A stretch of 64,000 bases of DNA from Sphingomonas piscis (GTDB lineage: Bacteria; Pseudomonadota; Alphaproteobacteria; Sphingomonadales; Sphingomonadaceae), in contig NZ_CP049869.1 of assembly GCF_011300455.1 (NCBI RefSeq), positions 2,073,501-2,137,500 on the forward strand. The letters are read 5' to 3'. The translations under genes were made by a program, and so were the position numbers. The notes beneath the pieces were generated by a model that saw nothing but the letters and a program-made list of their open reading frames with translations, searched no databases and was not told the origin of the DNA. Of the stretch, positions 19,028 through 28,319 are shown in pieces (the stretch's first letter is position 1; every line of letters starts with the position of its first letter).

Positions 19028-19843
19028 GTGAGCGCTCCATTTCGCTTCCCGAAATTCTTCGTCACCAGCCCAAGCCCGTGCCCTTACCTGCCGGGCAAGG
19101 TCGAACGCAAAGTGTTCACCGAGCTGAACGGCCGTCACTCAACCGAGCTCAACGAAGCGCTGGGCCGGATCGGCTTTCGTCGCAGCCAGTCCGTCGCCTA
19201 CCGCCCCAGCTGCATCGATTGTTCCGCCTGCGTGTCGGTTCGGGTACTCGCCGCCGAGTTCGAGCCGAGTGCGACTCACCGCAAATTGCTTCGCCGCAAC
19301 GGCGACCTGGAAGTTACCGCCTGCAAGCCGTGGACGACCGAAGAGCAGTTCGCACTCCTTCGCCGCTACCTCGCCCAGCGTCACCCGGGCGGTGGCATGG
19401 CGGAAATGGACGAGAGCGACTTCGCCGACATGGTCGAGCAGACCCCGGTGAAGACCTATCTGATCGAATATCGCGAGCCCTCTGTGGATGGTCGACCGGG
19501 CAAGCTGGTCGGCGCCTGCCTGTCCGATCAGCAGGGCGATGGCCTGTCGATGATCTACAGCTTCTTCGACGTCGGGCCCGACTCCCGCAAGGGGCTAGGC
19601 ACCTACATCATCCTCGATCACATCACGCGTGCCGCAAAGGCAGGGCTGCCTTACGTCTACCTCGGCTATTGGGTCGAGGGCTCACCGCGCATGCAGTACA
19701 AGACGACGTTCCAGCCAATGGAGCGGCTCGGCCGCGACGGCTGGCGCCGGATGGACGAGGTCGGGCCGGGCGCCGAGGCGGACCGTAGATTGCTCGACCT
19801 GCCGGTACGCCGCGAGCGACGCGGGAGCTTGCTCAGCGCATAA
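19028..19843 (+). CDS. bpt: Aspartate/glutamate leucyltransferase (bacterial N-end rule enzyme)
   Basis: A protein of 271 residues from a GTG at 19028 behind AGGAAAGG. The arginyl/leucyl-transferase signatures are [17 protein letters not shown] near residue 18, the cysteine pair region [13 protein letters not shown] near residue 61, and the GNAT-like catalytic part [20 protein letters not shown] and [18 protein letters not shown]. It attaches leucine from Leu-tRNA to N-terminal Asp or Glu, marking proteins for ClpS-ClpAP degradation. It is a single gene between ilvA and the convergent ctrA, with a shared bidirectional terminator. Confidence 0.93.
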   Translation: MSAPFRFPKFFVTSPSPCPYLPGKVERKVFTELNGRHSTELNEALGRIGFRRSQSVAYRPSCIDCSACVSVRVLAAEFEPSATHRKLLRRNGDLEVTACKPWTTEEQFALLRRYLAQRHPGGGMAEMDESDFADMVEQTPVKTYLIEYREPSVDGRPGKLVGACLSDQQGDGLSMIYSFFDVGPDSRKGLGTYIILDHITRAAKAGLPYVYLGYWVEGSPRMQYKTTFQPMERLGRDGWRRMDEVGPGAEADRRLLDLPVRRERRGSLLSA

Positions 19844-19844
19844 G

Positions 19845-19880
19845 AAAAGGCGGAGCGCTTGTTCAGCGCCCCGCCCTTTT
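19845..19880. terminator. Bidirectional terminator between bpt and ctrA
   Basis: AAAAGGCGG-AGCGCT, a short loop, then AGCGCC-CCGCC-CTTTT form a GC-rich hairpin flanked by A on the left and T on the right, so it can stop transcription from bpt (+) and from ctrA (-). Confidence 0.82.
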
Positions 19881-19903
19881 GTGTGCCCCGCTTAGTCGTC
19901 CTT

Positions 19904-20617
<714 letters not shown>

Positions 20618-20681
20618 TTAAGCTCTCCCCGTTCCCGACCTTAAGGTTTGTTACCCCGCCTTAAGAGCCTTGAAGCAGTCA

Positions 20682-20689
20682 TTAACCAT
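20682..20689 (+). promoter_or_regulatory. Possible CtrA half-site between ctrA and rluA
   Basis: TTAACCAT, the half-site form of the CtrA recognition sequence, lies in the 220-bp region between the divergent ctrA and rluA genes, with other TTAA tracts nearby at 20641, 20661 and 20711. Eight bases alone are weak evidence; the position upstream of ctrA makes it worth noting. Confidence 0.4.
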
Positions 20690-20794
20690 TCGGGGAATGA
20701 AGGCAAAAGGTTAATAATGCGTAACTGGCTGGAATCCTTGAGAGTCGTGGCGGACGAGTCACAGGCCGCTTCGTTGCGCGCAATCGAGCCGAAC

Positions 20795-20834
20795 AGAACT
20801 GGATTGCTTCGTCGCACCGCTCCCCGCAATGACG
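20795..20834 (+). repeat. 40-bp dispersed repeat, copy 2
   Basis: Second copy of the element at 13983-14022, 37 of 40 bases identical. It ends six bases before the GTG start chosen for rluA and is open in the rluA frame, reading LLRRTAPRND. If translation begins at the in-frame ATG at 20717, the repeat would be part of the protein. Confidence 0.85.
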
Positions 20835-20839
20835 GTCCT

Positions 20840-21490
20840 GTGACCCTTGCCGAACGCATCCTCTACATCGACGCGGAAGCGATCGTTATCGACAAGCCGG
20901 CGGGGCTGCCGGTGGACGAGCCACGCCGCGGCGGCCCGAGTTTAACGTCCAGACTGGATGAACTTCACTGTGGATTTAAGCGACTGCCGGTGCCGATGCA
21001 CCGACTTGACCAGGATACCAGTGGCTGCCTGCTGCTCGCGCGCAGTCCCAAGTCGCGGGCCCGCCTCCAAAAGGCGTTCGAGGCACGGCAGGTGGGTAAA
21101 TTCTATCTTGCCGTCGTCGGTTGCGAGGTGGCGGACGTCGAGGGCGTGATCGACGTCCCGTTGGGCAAGAAGTCGAGCTTCGAGGGCGGCTGGAAAATGG
21201 TGCCCGACGCTGAGGGGCAGACCGCGACCACGCATTGGCGCACGCTGCTTACACGGGACGGGCGCAGCCTCGTCGAATTCCGTCCGGTAACCGGTCGAAC
21301 GCACCAGATCCGCGCGCATGCCCGCGAGGCGTTCGGATGCGGCATCGTCGGCGATCGGGTCTATGGGGTGCCGGGTGGGCCGATGCTGCTCCATGCCACG
21401 CGCCTCGTGGTGCCGCGCGACAATCATGCGACCATCGACGTCACCGCTCCGCTGCCGGAGCATTTCGGCGAGTGGCGGAATGCGTCCTGA
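20840..21490 (+). CDS. RluA-family pseudouridine synthase
   Basis: A protein of about 216 residues from a GTG at 20840 (reading MTLAERILYIDAEAIVIDKP). The catalytic Asp is in PMHRLDQDTSGCLLLAR near residue 55, and VTGRTHQIRAHAREAFGCGI near residue 152 is the second RluA signature. It isomerises uridine in rRNA or tRNA; the exact target is not clear. An ATG at 20717 would add 41 residues that include the repeat and look unrelated to the family, so I prefer the GTG. The gene overlaps arfB by 11 bp. Confidence 0.85.
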   Translation: MTLAERILYIDAEAIVIDKPAGLPVDEPRRGGPSLTSRLDELHCGFKRLPVPMHRLDQDTSGCLLLARSPKSRARLQKAFEARQVGKFYLAVVGCEVADVEGVIDVPLGKKSSFEGGWKMVPDAEGQTATTHWRTLLTRDGRSLVEFRPVTGRTHQIRAHAREAFGCGIVGDRVYGVPGGPMLLHATRLVVPRDNHATIDVTAPLPEHFGEWRNAS

Positions 21491-21890
21491 AGATGTGACC
21501 ATTCCCGACGAGGCGCTGAGCGAAACGTTCCTCGCGGCGACCGGGCCGGGCGGGCAGAACGTCAACAAGGTGGCAACGGCGGTACAGCTGCGCGTTGATC
21601 TGTTCAAACTTGGACTGAACCCCACCGCCTACCACCGCTTGAAGGAACTTGCCGGAAGCAAGGTGACGTCCGGCGGCGAGCTTCTCATCACCGCCCGCAA
21701 GTTTCGCACGCAGGACGCCAACCGGCAGGATGCGCGGCGGCGGCTGGCGGAACTGATTGCCGATGCCCATGTGGTGCAGGCCCGCCGCCGGCCGACCAAG
21801 CCGAGCCGGGCGGCCAAGGCGCAGCGGGTCGACAGCAAAAAGCAGCGCAGCACGGTCAAGCAGGGCCGCGGGAAAGTGACGGATTACTGA
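21480..21890 (+). CDS. arfB: Peptidyl-tRNA hydrolase ArfB (ribosome rescue)
   Basis: A protein of 136 residues with the release-factor GGQ motif in ATGPGGQNVNKVATAVQLR near residue 25 and a basic Lys/Arg-rich tail (QARRRPTKPSRAAKAQRVDS) of the kind that enters the empty mRNA channel of stalled ribosomes. ArfB (YaeJ) releases peptides from non-stop ribosomes as a backup to tmRNA. The ATG at 21480 overlaps the end of rluA, and the stop overlaps the next start (TGATG), so the three genes form one translationally coupled unit. Confidence 0.93.
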   Translation: MRPEDVTIPDEALSETFLAATGPGGQNVNKVATAVQLRVDLFKLGLNPTAYHRLKELAGSKVTSGGELLITARKFRTQDANRQDARRRLAELIADAHVVQARRRPTKPSRAAKAQRVDSKKQRSTVKQGRGKVTDY

Positions 21891-22369
21891 TGTACGACTT
21901 CAAGATCGAAGCGGCCGACAAGGCGACCATGTACCGCGACCTTCAGTCTGCGCTGGAAGGATTGATCGCGGGCGAGCCTGACCCGATCGCCAATATGGCC
22001 AATGCGGCGGCATTGATCTGGGAGACATTGCCCGACCTGAACTGGGCCGGGTTTTACCGCAACGTGGACGGTGAATTGGTCCTGGGGCCGTTTCAAGGCC
22101 GTCCGGCCTGCATCCGCATTCCATTCGGCAAAGGCGTTTGCGGCGCTGCGGCCGAGGCAAAGCAAGTTCAGCGAGTCGACGATGTCCACGCCTTTCCCGG
22201 TCACATCGCCTGCGATGCGGCGAGTGCGAGCGAACTGGTCATCCCGATTGTTCGCGACGGCAAGCTGATCGCAGTGCTCGATCTCGACAGCCCGTCAAAA
22301 GGCCGGTTCGATGCCGAGGATGAAGCGGGCTGTGTTCGGGTCTGTGAGCTTCTCGCCCGGATCCTTTAG
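21890..22369 (+). CDS. msrC: Free methionine-(R)-sulfoxide reductase, GAF-domain type
   Basis: A protein of 159 residues made of one GAF domain. Three cysteines sit at residues 74 (RPACIRIPFG), 84 (KGVCGAA) and 108 (HIACDAAS), the same 10- and 24-residue spacing as the three catalytic cysteines of the E. coli enzyme (84, 94, 118). The conserved fold segments LPDLNWAGFYRNVDGELVLG and LIAVLDLDSPSKGRFDAEDE are present. It repairs free methionine-R-sulfoxide using thioredoxin. It overlaps arfB by one base and ends 4 bp inside the convergent universal stress gene. Confidence 0.92.
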   Translation: MYDFKIEAADKATMYRDLQSALEGLIAGEPDPIANMANAAALIWETLPDLNWAGFYRNVDGELVLGPFQGRPACIRIPFGKGVCGAAAEAKQVQRVDDVHAFPGHIACDAASASELVIPIVRDGKLIAVLDLDSPSKGRFDAEDEAGCVRVCELLARIL

Positions 22370-22845
22370 CTCAGCTGCTCAAGTCGCTCGTCGCTTAATC
22401 CGCCCGGGATGATCATGACCGGGCAGGGCAGCTTGCCAGCATCGGTGCCGGTGAACGCTTCAACCATCGCCCCCGGATCGCCTGAAGGTGTCGCCCCCAG
22501 CACCAGCGCCGCGACATCCTGGCGCTGGCCTATATAGTCGCGCACCGTTTTCACCGGTTCACCCTGTTGCACGACGATGGTCGGCTCGATCCCCGCCTCG
22601 TCGAGCAACTCGCCGACGGCGCCGCTGACGATGCCTTCGATCCGCAGCCTTTGTTCTTCCTCGATCGCCTGCTGGACTCCGCCCCACTGGACGAAGTCCT
22701 GCGGCGCGGCGACCGCCAGCACTTCCACGCGCCCGTCCGTCTTGGACGCGCGCCTCGCCGCGAAGCGAAGCGCGACGCGCGCCTCGGCGCTGTCGTCGAT
22801 CACGACGAGATAGATGCGTTTGGCGGCCCCTGTTGGCATCACCAC
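22366..22845 (-). CDS. Universal stress protein family
   Basis: A protein of 159 residues with the UspA fold: IYLVVIDDSAEARVALRFAA at the start, a long middle helix, and a C-terminal nucleotide-loop region reading ALVLGATPSGDPGAMVEAFT with CPVMIIPGG at the end. The ATP-binding G-2x-G-9x-G(S/T) pattern is only partly kept. Its function cannot be named beyond a stress-related role. It is convergent with the methionine sulfoxide reductase gene (4-bp overlap) and divergent from pdhC. Confidence 0.85.
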   Translation of the reverse strand: MVMPTGAAKRIYLVVIDDSAEARVALRFAARRASKTDGRVEVLAVAAPQDFVQWGGVQQAIEEEQRLRIEGIVSGAVGELLDEAGIEPTIVVQQGEPVKTVRDYIGQRQDVAALVLGATPSGDPGAMVEAFTGTDAGKLPCPVMIIPGGLSDERLEQLS

Positions 22846-22939
22846 CTAGCTGCTTGAAACCACGGCGAAGCGCAAGGCACCCTTGACCGGGGCGCGCGCA
22901 TTGGCTTTGAGCCGACTTGTTCTTGGAGATGCGACGCCC

Positions 22940-24250
22940 ATGCCGTTGGAACTGAAAATGCCCGCGCTGTCCCCGACCATGGAGGAAGGCACTCTTGCCA
23001 AATGGCTGGTCAAGGAGGGGGACACGGTCAGCTCCGGCGACATCCTGGCGGAGATCGAGACCGACAAGGCAACCATGGAGTTCGAGGCGGTCGACGAGGG
23101 GACGATTGCCAAGATCCTGGTCGGCGAAGGCACGGACGGGGTGAAGGTCGGAACGCCGATCGCGATCCTGGCCGGTGAGGGTGAGGATGCCAGCGCTGCT
23201 GCAGCCGCGCCTGCGCCGAAGGCCGACGCGGCACCTGCTCCGACGGCTGCCACTGCCCCAACGCCGGAACCGGAAGTGAAGGGCTACGGCACCAATCCCG
23301 CCGAGGACAAGCAGATCGCCCGAGCCGCTACGGTTCAGCCGGCCCAGAGCGGCGGCGAGAGAATCAAGGCCTCCCCGCTGGCCCGCCGTCTAGCCGAACA
23401 GCAGGGCGTCGACCTCTCGTCTCTACAGGGAAGCGGCCCTGGCGGACGCATCGTCAAGGCCGACCTTTCCGTCGCTGGTGCCGCACCCAAGGCCGCAGCC
23501 CCCGCCCCTCAGGCAAGCGCGGCGACTCCGCCTGCGGCGCCTCATGCCACGACCAGCGACATTCCGCATGAAGCGGAGAAGCTCAGCAACATGCGCAAGA
23601 CGATTGCGCGCCGCTTGACGGAGTCGAAGCAGACGGTTCCGCACATCTATCTGACGGTGGACATCAACCTCGACGCGCTGCTGAAGCTCCGCGGCGAACT
23701 GAACGCCAGTCTCGCGCCGCGTAACGTGAAGCTCAGCGTCAACGACCTGCTGATCAAGGCGCTCGCGGTGTCGCTGATCCAGGTGCCGGAGTGCAACGTC
23801 CAGTTCACCGGCGACCAATTGCTAAAATTCACCCGCGCCGACATCAGCGTCGCGGTCAGCATCGAGGGCGGCCTGATCACTCCGATCATCGCCGATGCGG
23901 CGGGCAAAGGCGTCGCCTCAATCTCGACCGAGATGAAGGACCTCGCCGGCCGAGCCCGAGAGGGCAAGCTGCAGCCTGCCGAATATACCGGCGGTACTGC
24001 GTCGCTCAGCAACATGGGCATGTACGGCATCAAGCAGTTCGAGGCGATCATCAACCCGCCGCAGGGCATGATCATGGCGATCGGCGCCGGCGAGAAGAGG
24101 CCCTACGTGGTCAACGACAGCCTTCAGGTTGCCACGGTCATGTCGGCGACGGGCAGCTTCGACCATCGCGCCATCGACGGCGCGGATGGCGCCAAGCTGA
24201 TGCAGGCCTTCAAACAGCTCGTTGAAAACCCGCTGGGTATGCTTGCCTAA
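22940..24250 (+). CDS. pdhC: Pyruvate dehydrogenase complex E2, dihydrolipoamide acetyltransferase
   Basis: A protein of 436 residues from the ATG at 22940. One lipoyl domain (about 1-78) carries the lipoylated lysine in [12 protein letters not shown] near residue 42. A Pro/Ala-rich linker leads to the peripheral-subunit-binding domain (about 138-175, [19 protein letters not shown]), a second linker, and the acyltransferase core (about 205-436) with the catalytic histidine in [12 protein letters not shown] near the end. It transfers acetyl groups to CoA. The E1 genes are not beside it; E3 (lpdA) follows after one small gene. Alphaproteobacterial E2 with a single lipoyl domain is usual. Confidence 0.93.
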   Translation: MPLELKMPALSPTMEEGTLAKWLVKEGDTVSSGDILAEIETDKATMEFEAVDEGTIAKILVGEGTDGVKVGTPIAILAGEGEDASAAAAAPAPKADAAPAPTAATAPTPEPEVKGYGTNPAEDKQIARAATVQPAQSGGERIKASPLARRLAEQQGVDLSSLQGSGPGGRIVKADLSVAGAAPKAAAPAPQASAATPPAAPHATTSDIPHEAEKLSNMRKTIARRLTESKQTVPHIYLTVDINLDALLKLRGELNASLAPRNVKLSVNDLLIKALAVSLIQVPECNVQFTGDQLLKFTRADISVAVSIEGGLITPIIADAAGKGVASISTEMKDLAGRAREGKLQPAEYTGGTASLSNMGMYGIKQFEAIINPPQGMIMAIGAGEKRPYVVNDSLQVATVMSATGSFDHRAIDGADGAKLMQAFKQLVENPLGMLA

Positions 24251-24463
24251 GTGCGGTGGCTCACCGCCCTGCTGATCGGTGCCATCCTGGGGTTTGCCCT
24301 TCCGCTTGCGTTCGGAGGGCCCGACGGCATCTGGTTGAACAGCTGGGCAGGAGTGGGCACCATTCGTCCGCTGGCCGGGTCGCCTGGTTTGCTGTTCTCC
24401 GTCCCCCTTGCCGTTGGGGCGGCGGTCTGCCTCCGGCTCGTCTTCAACTGGCACTCGCGATGA
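24251..24463 (+). CDS. Small membrane protein between pdhC and lpdA
   Basis: A frame of 70 residues from a GTG placed directly after the pdhC stop, reading MRWLTALLIGAILGFALPLA. Two hydrophobic stretches (about 4-22 and 45-62) predict a two-helix membrane protein. Its tight placement between the E2 and E3 genes and same direction support a real gene. I do not recognise a family. Confidence 0.6.
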   Translation: MRWLTALLIGAILGFALPLAFGGPDGIWLNSWAGVGTIRPLAGSPGLLFSVPLAVGAAVCLRLVFNWHSR

Positions 24464-24487
24464 GCGGCGCCTCCAATAGGATCCACC

Positions 24488-25903
24488 ATGGCTGAACAAT
24501 ATGACCTCATCGTCCTCGGCTCCGGTCCCGGCGGCTACGTCGCCGCGATCCGGGGCGCGCAGCTGGGGTTGAAGACCGCTATTGTCGAGCGCGAGAACCT
24601 GGGCGGCATCTGCCTCAATTGGGGGTGCATCCCGACCAAGGCACTGCTGCGGTCGGCCGAGGTGTTTCACCAGATGCAGAATGCAAAGGCTTACGGGCTC
24701 GCGGCTACCGGGGTTGCGGCCGACCTCGCTGCCGTAGTCCAGCGCAGCCGCGGCGTGGCGTCCCAACTCAACAAGGGCGTCACCGGCCTAATGAAGAAGA
24801 ACAAGATTGCGGTGCACATGGGTGTCGGCAAGCTCACCGCCGCCAACAAGATCAGCGTTACCGGCCAGGATGGCAAGACCACCGATCTCGAGGGCAAACA
24901 CATCATTGTCGCCACCGGGGCGCGGGCGCGCGAGCTGCCGTTCGCCAAGTCGGATGGCAAGCGCATCTGGACCTACCGCCACGCGATGACTCCGGCCGAG
25001 ATGCCGACCGAGCTGCTGGTCATCGGTTCGGGCGCGATCGGCATCGAGTTCGCAAGCTTCTACAACGACATGGGCGCCAAGGTGACGGTCGTCGAAATGC
25101 TAGACCGGATCGTGCCCGTCGAGGATACGGAGGTCAGCGACTTCCTCGCCAAGAGCCTCAAGAAGCAGGGCATGACCATCCTGACCGGCGCCGGCGTCGA
25201 GAGCCTGGCCGCGGACGGGCAGGGCGTCGCCGCCAAGATCAAGACCAGCGACGGCAAGGTCGCGGATCATCGCTTCAGCCACGTCATCGTTGCCGTCGGG
25301 ATCGTTCCGAACACGGAAGAGATTGGTTTGGAGGCGCTCGGCGTGAAGACCACCAAGGGCCACATCGACACCGACCCGATGTGCCGCACCAGCGTCAAGG
25401 GCCTGTGGGCGATCGGCGATGTCACGGCGCCGCCCTGGCTCGCGCACAAGGCCAGCCACGAGGGCGTGATCGCCGCCGAAGCCATTGCCCAGGAGCTCGG
25501 CAACAAGGACGTCCACCCGCACGCGATGAATGCCGCCAGCATCCCGGGCTGCACCTATTGCCGTCCGCAGGTCGCAAGCGTTGGAATGACCGAAGCCAAG
25601 GCCAAGGAAGCGGGCTATGAGGTGAAGGTCGGCAAATTCCCCTTCATCGGCAACGGCAAGGCCATCGCCCTGGGTGAGACCGAAGGGTTCATCAAGACGG
25701 TCTTCGATGGCAAGACCGGCGAATTGCTGGGCGCCCACATGATCGGTGCGGAAGTCACCGAGCTCATTCAAGGGTACACCGTCGGCAAGCAGGCGGAGCT
25801 GGTCGAGACGGATTTCATGCAGACCGTCTTCCCCCATCCGACGCTGAGCGAGATGATGCACGAAAGCGTGCTCGCCGCTCACGGCAAGGTGATCCACATC
25901 TGA
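24488..25903 (+). CDS. lpdA: Dihydrolipoyl dehydrogenase (E3)
   Basis: A protein of 471 residues. The FAD-binding Rossmann motif is DLIVLGSGPGGYVAAIRGAQ at the start, the redox-active disulfide is in GGICLNWGCIPTKALLR near residue 42, the NAD-binding motif LLVIGSGAIGIEFASFY is near residue 180, and the active-site His-Glu pair lies in the end segment VFPHPTLSEMMHESVLAAHG. It reoxidises the dihydrolipoyl groups of E2 in the pyruvate dehydrogenase complex. Its stop overlaps the next small gene (TGATG). Confidence 0.95.
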   Translation: MAEQYDLIVLGSGPGGYVAAIRGAQLGLKTAIVERENLGGICLNWGCIPTKALLRSAEVFHQMQNAKAYGLAATGVAADLAAVVQRSRGVASQLNKGVTGLMKKNKIAVHMGVGKLTAANKISVTGQDGKTTDLEGKHIIVATGARARELPFAKSDGKRIWTYRHAMTPAEMPTELLVIGSGAIGIEFASFYNDMGAKVTVVEMLDRIVPVEDTEVSDFLAKSLKKQGMTILTGAGVESLAADGQGVAAKIKTSDGKVADHRFSHVIVAVGIVPNTEEIGLEALGVKTTKGHIDTDPMCRTSVKGLWAIGDVTAPPWLAHKASHEGVIAAEAIAQELGNKDVHPHAMNAASIPGCTYCRPQVASVGMTEAKAKEAGYEVKVGKFPFIGNGKAIALGETEGFIKTVFDGKTGELLGAHMIGAEVTELIQGYTVGKQAELVETDFMQTVFPHPTLSEMMHESVLAAHGKVIHI

Positions 25904-26193
25904 TGGACCTCGACGCCGATCTGGATCGCCTCGACCGCAACCGGTTGGCAGAGGAGGTACGCAAACTGCGCGCCGCGATCCGCGAGCATCGCGACACCAG
26001 CGGGATGGAGCTTTGCTGGCATCATCCCAAATTGTGGGGGCTGCTGCCTGAGCGGGTAGAGCCGGAGATTGCGGTGCCCGAGTGGCCTCAGTTCCTGCGC
26101 GGATGCGTTCGCTATCGACAGAATTTGGATGAGGAGCGGCCTGACGCGCCACGCATGACGGAAGAATATCAGGGCGAGCGCGGCACGGATTAG
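25903..26193 (+). CDS. Conserved hypothetical protein, 96 residues
   Basis: A soluble, charged protein starting MDLDADLDRLDRNRLAEEVR with an N-terminal helix that could coil, then a Trp/His-rich centre (ELCWHHPKLWGLLPER). No signal peptide or membrane helix is seen. The start overlaps the lpdA stop, so it is translated with E3. I have seen such short proteins with the WHHPxLWxLLP-like segment in sphingomonads but know of no function. Confidence 0.7.
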   Translation: MDLDADLDRLDRNRLAEEVRKLRAAIREHRDTSGMELCWHHPKLWGLLPERVEPEIAVPEWPQFLRGCVRYRQNLDEERPDAPRMTEEYQGERGTD

Positions 26194-26225
26194 GGCCAAG
26201 AGCCGTATCAACCTTTCGCGCTTCC

Positions 26226-26582
26226 ATGCATTTTCCCCACATGGAAACACTCGACCGCGACCAGGTGCTGAAGGACTTCCACGATGCGGTGAACATGACC
26301 GCGTCAGAGATCGAGCGCTGGCTGAAAACGCCCGAAAGCAGGGAAGTGGGCTGGAAGGGCGAGGACGGCGGCGACGCTGAGAGCGTCGGGCATGCCAGCG
26401 GGCGAAAGATCGCCTCGATCCTGCGCAACGGTCACGCCAAGCTCTCGCCGGCGGACTATGACCATATGCGCAAGGTCACCGGCTATGTTCACCGCCATCT
26501 TGCGCAACGGCCCAAAGAGGTGGAGCACTCCCACTGGCGCTACAGCCTCATGAATTGGGGGCATGATCCGTTGAAAAACTGA
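26226..26582 (+). CDS. DUF3140 domain-containing protein
   Basis: A protein of 118 residues (113 if the ATG at 26241 is the start). The segments FHDAVNMTASEIERWLKTPE, SVGHASGRKIASILRNGHAK and YDHMRKVTGYVHRHLAQRPK, with the end WRYSLMNWGHDPLK, are the features of the DUF3140 family. These are small basic helical proteins, found in many soil bacteria and some fungi, with proposed but unproven DNA binding. It lies between the lpdA unit and a small lipoprotein gene. Confidence 0.8.
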   Translation: MHFPHMETLDRDQVLKDFHDAVNMTASEIERWLKTPESREVGWKGEDGGDAESVGHASGRKIASILRNGHAKLSPADYDHMRKVTGYVHRHLAQRPKEVEHSHWRYSLMNWGHDPLKN

Positions 26583-26623
26583 CGTAGACGGAACGGGGCG
26601 GTCGTCAGCGGGTTAGTCGGCGC

Positions 26624-26860
26624 ATGCGGGTGTTGGCGTTGTGCTTCGCGAGTGTGCTGCTGCTGTCGGCTTGTGACCGGCGGGAGGATGAGGCGTCGGT
26701 GAATGCCGAAGACGGCGTTCTCGATCAGGCAGTTGTGAATGCGGCCTTGGGCGTTGGAGTGCCCGTTGCGGTGGGCAACTTAGACGTCGCCGGCGACGAC
26801 GACATCGCCGGGACACAGGACAATGCCGCATCAGACCAGGCGGAGGAACCATCGGAATGA
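26624..26860 (+). CDS. Small acidic lipoprotein, 78 residues
   Basis: The start MRVLALCFASVLLLSACDRR is a lipoprotein signal peptide with lipobox LLSAC (Cys17). The mature part is acidic and without a recognised fold (VNAALGVGVPVAVGNLDVAG, DDDIAGTQDN). Its stop overlaps the cupin gene start (ATGA), so the two are coupled. Confidence 0.7.
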   Translation: MRVLALCFASVLLLSACDRREDEASVNAEDGVLDQAVVNAALGVGVPVAVGNLDVAGDDDIAGTQDNAASDQAEEPSE

Positions 26861-27261
26861 AGCGCGGCTATTGCGACAATATCGAAAAGCAGACGGTCGA
26901 GAATGAGGATTTCCGCCGCGTCGTCTACACGGGCCATCATCTGCAACTGGTGCTGATGACGCTTCAGCCGGGCGATGAGATCGGCGAGGAGGTCCATGAG
27001 GACCGCGACCAGTTCTTCCGCATCGAGGAAGGGTCCGGGATCATCGACATCGACGGCAAAGAGAATCCGGTCGAGGACGATTTCGCGGTAATCGTCCCCG
27101 CGGGCGCGCGTCACAACGTCCGCAATACGAGCCAGGCACCGCTTCGGCTGTACTCCATCTACGGTCCGCCCGAGCATCTCGACGGGGTCGTCCAGTCGAG
27201 CAAGGCAGAGGCTGACAAGCGCCACCCGCACGAAGAATGGGACGGAAAGACCAGCGAATGA
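26857..27261 (+). CDS. Cupin domain-containing protein
   Basis: A protein of 134 residues that is one small beta barrel. The first cupin motif is EEVHEDRDQFFRIEEGSGII (near residue 45) and the second is VIVPAGARHNVRNTSQAPLR (near residue 78); the His and Glu residues could bind one metal. The end DGVVQSSKAEADKRHPHEEW matches a widespread cupin subgroup of unknown role. It overlaps both neighbours by 4 bp. Confidence 0.85.
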   Translation: MKRGYCDNIEKQTVENEDFRRVVYTGHHLQLVLMTLQPGDEIGEEVHEDRDQFFRIEEGSGIIDIDGKENPVEDDFAVIVPAGARHNVRNTSQAPLRLYSIYGPPEHLDGVVQSSKAEADKRHPHEEWDGKTSE

Positions 27262-28319
27262 CCTTTCAGCCGGCCAGAGCAATCGGCGCCAACAGCGCTG
27301 ATGAGGCGCTCCATCAGTTCAATATCGAGCGTCGTGAGCCCGGTCCTCGCGACGTGGCCATACGCATTGCATACTGCGGGGTCTGCCACTCCGACCTTCA
27401 CACCATTAAGGGTGAGTGGGGCGGCACGCTCTACCCTTGCGTCCCCGGCCATGAGATTGTCGGCGAAGTCGTAGCGGTCGGCGGCGACGTCACCCGTTTC
27501 AAGACTGGCGACGCGGTCGGTGTGGGCTGCATGGTCGACAGCTGCCAGCATTGCGCCTCCTGTGCCGAGGGCGAAGAGCAATATTGCGAGAACGGGTTGG
27601 TCGGAACCTACAACGGTGCGACGCAGGACCCGCCGGGACACACGCTGGGCGGCTATTCAGACAGCATCGTGGTGGACGAACGCTTCGTCCTCAAGGTGAG
27701 CCACCCGGCCGATCAACTTGCGGCGGTCGCACCGTTGCTTTGCGCCGGAATCACGACCTATTCGCCGCTGCGCCACTGGAACGTCGGCCCCGGCAAGAAG
27801 GTCGGCATCGTCGGGATCGGCGGCCTCGGTCACATGGGTGTGAAGCTTGCTCACGCCATGGGCGCGCATACGGTTGCCTTCACGACCTCCGAGAGCAAGC
27901 GGCAGGACGCCTACGACCTTGGTGCTGACGAGGTCGTCATTTCGCGGGATCCCGAGCAAATGGCCGCGCATGGGCGGAGTTTCGACTTCATCCTCAACAC
28001 CGTCGCGGCGCCACACAATCTCGACGCCTTTACCTCGCTGTTGAAGGTCAACGGCACAATGTGCCTGGTCGGCGTTCCCGCGGAGCCCCATCCGTCCCCC
28101 AATGTCGGTGTGCTGATCTTCGGGCGCCGCGCAATTGCGGGATCCCTGATCGGCGGCATTCGCGAGACCCAGGAAATGCTCGATTTCTGCGCCGAGCACG
28201 GCATCACCTCCGACATTGAGATGATCCGCGGCGACCAGATCAACGAGGCCTATGAGCGGATGCTGCGGAGCGACGTTAAGTACCGCTTCGTCATCGATAT
28301 CGCGACGTTCGCTGCCTGA
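27258..28319 (+). CDS. NADP-type zinc alcohol dehydrogenase (YahK/cinnamyl-alcohol group)
   Basis: A protein of 353 residues from the ATG at 27258. The catalytic zinc ligands are in IAYCGVCHSDLHTIKGEWGG and VPGHEIVGEVVAVG; four cysteines for the structural zinc are in DSCQHCASCAEGEEQYC. The cofactor fold motif is VGIVGIGGLGHMGVKLAHAM near residue 178. These fit the medium-chain dehydrogenase branch that reduces a broad range of aldehydes with NADPH. It overlaps the cupin gene (ATGA). The natural substrate is not known. Confidence 0.9.
   Translation: MTFQPARAIGANSADEALHQFNIERREPGPRDVAIRIAYCGVCHSDLHTIKGEWGGTLYPCVPGHEIVGEVVAVGGDVTRFKTGDAVGVGCMVDSCQHCASCAEGEEQYCENGLVGTYNGATQDPPGHTLGGYSDSIVVDERFVLKVSHPADQLAAVAPLLCAGITTYSPLRHWNVGPGKKVGIVGIGGLGHMGVKLAHAMGAHTVAFTTSESKRQDAYDLGADEVVISRDPEQMAAHGRSFDFILNTVAAPHNLDAFTSLLKVNGTMCLVGVPAEPHPSPNVGVLIFGRRAIAGSLIGGIRETQEMLDFCAEHGITSDIEMIRGDQINEAYERMLRSDVKYRFVIDIATFAA

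Noticed and set aside
20648..20839. A longer RluA protein starting at 20648 or 20717
   Set aside because: The extra residues run through the dispersed repeat and share nothing with the family; the GTG at 20840 gives the usual N-terminus. The ATG at 20717 is kept only as an open alternative.
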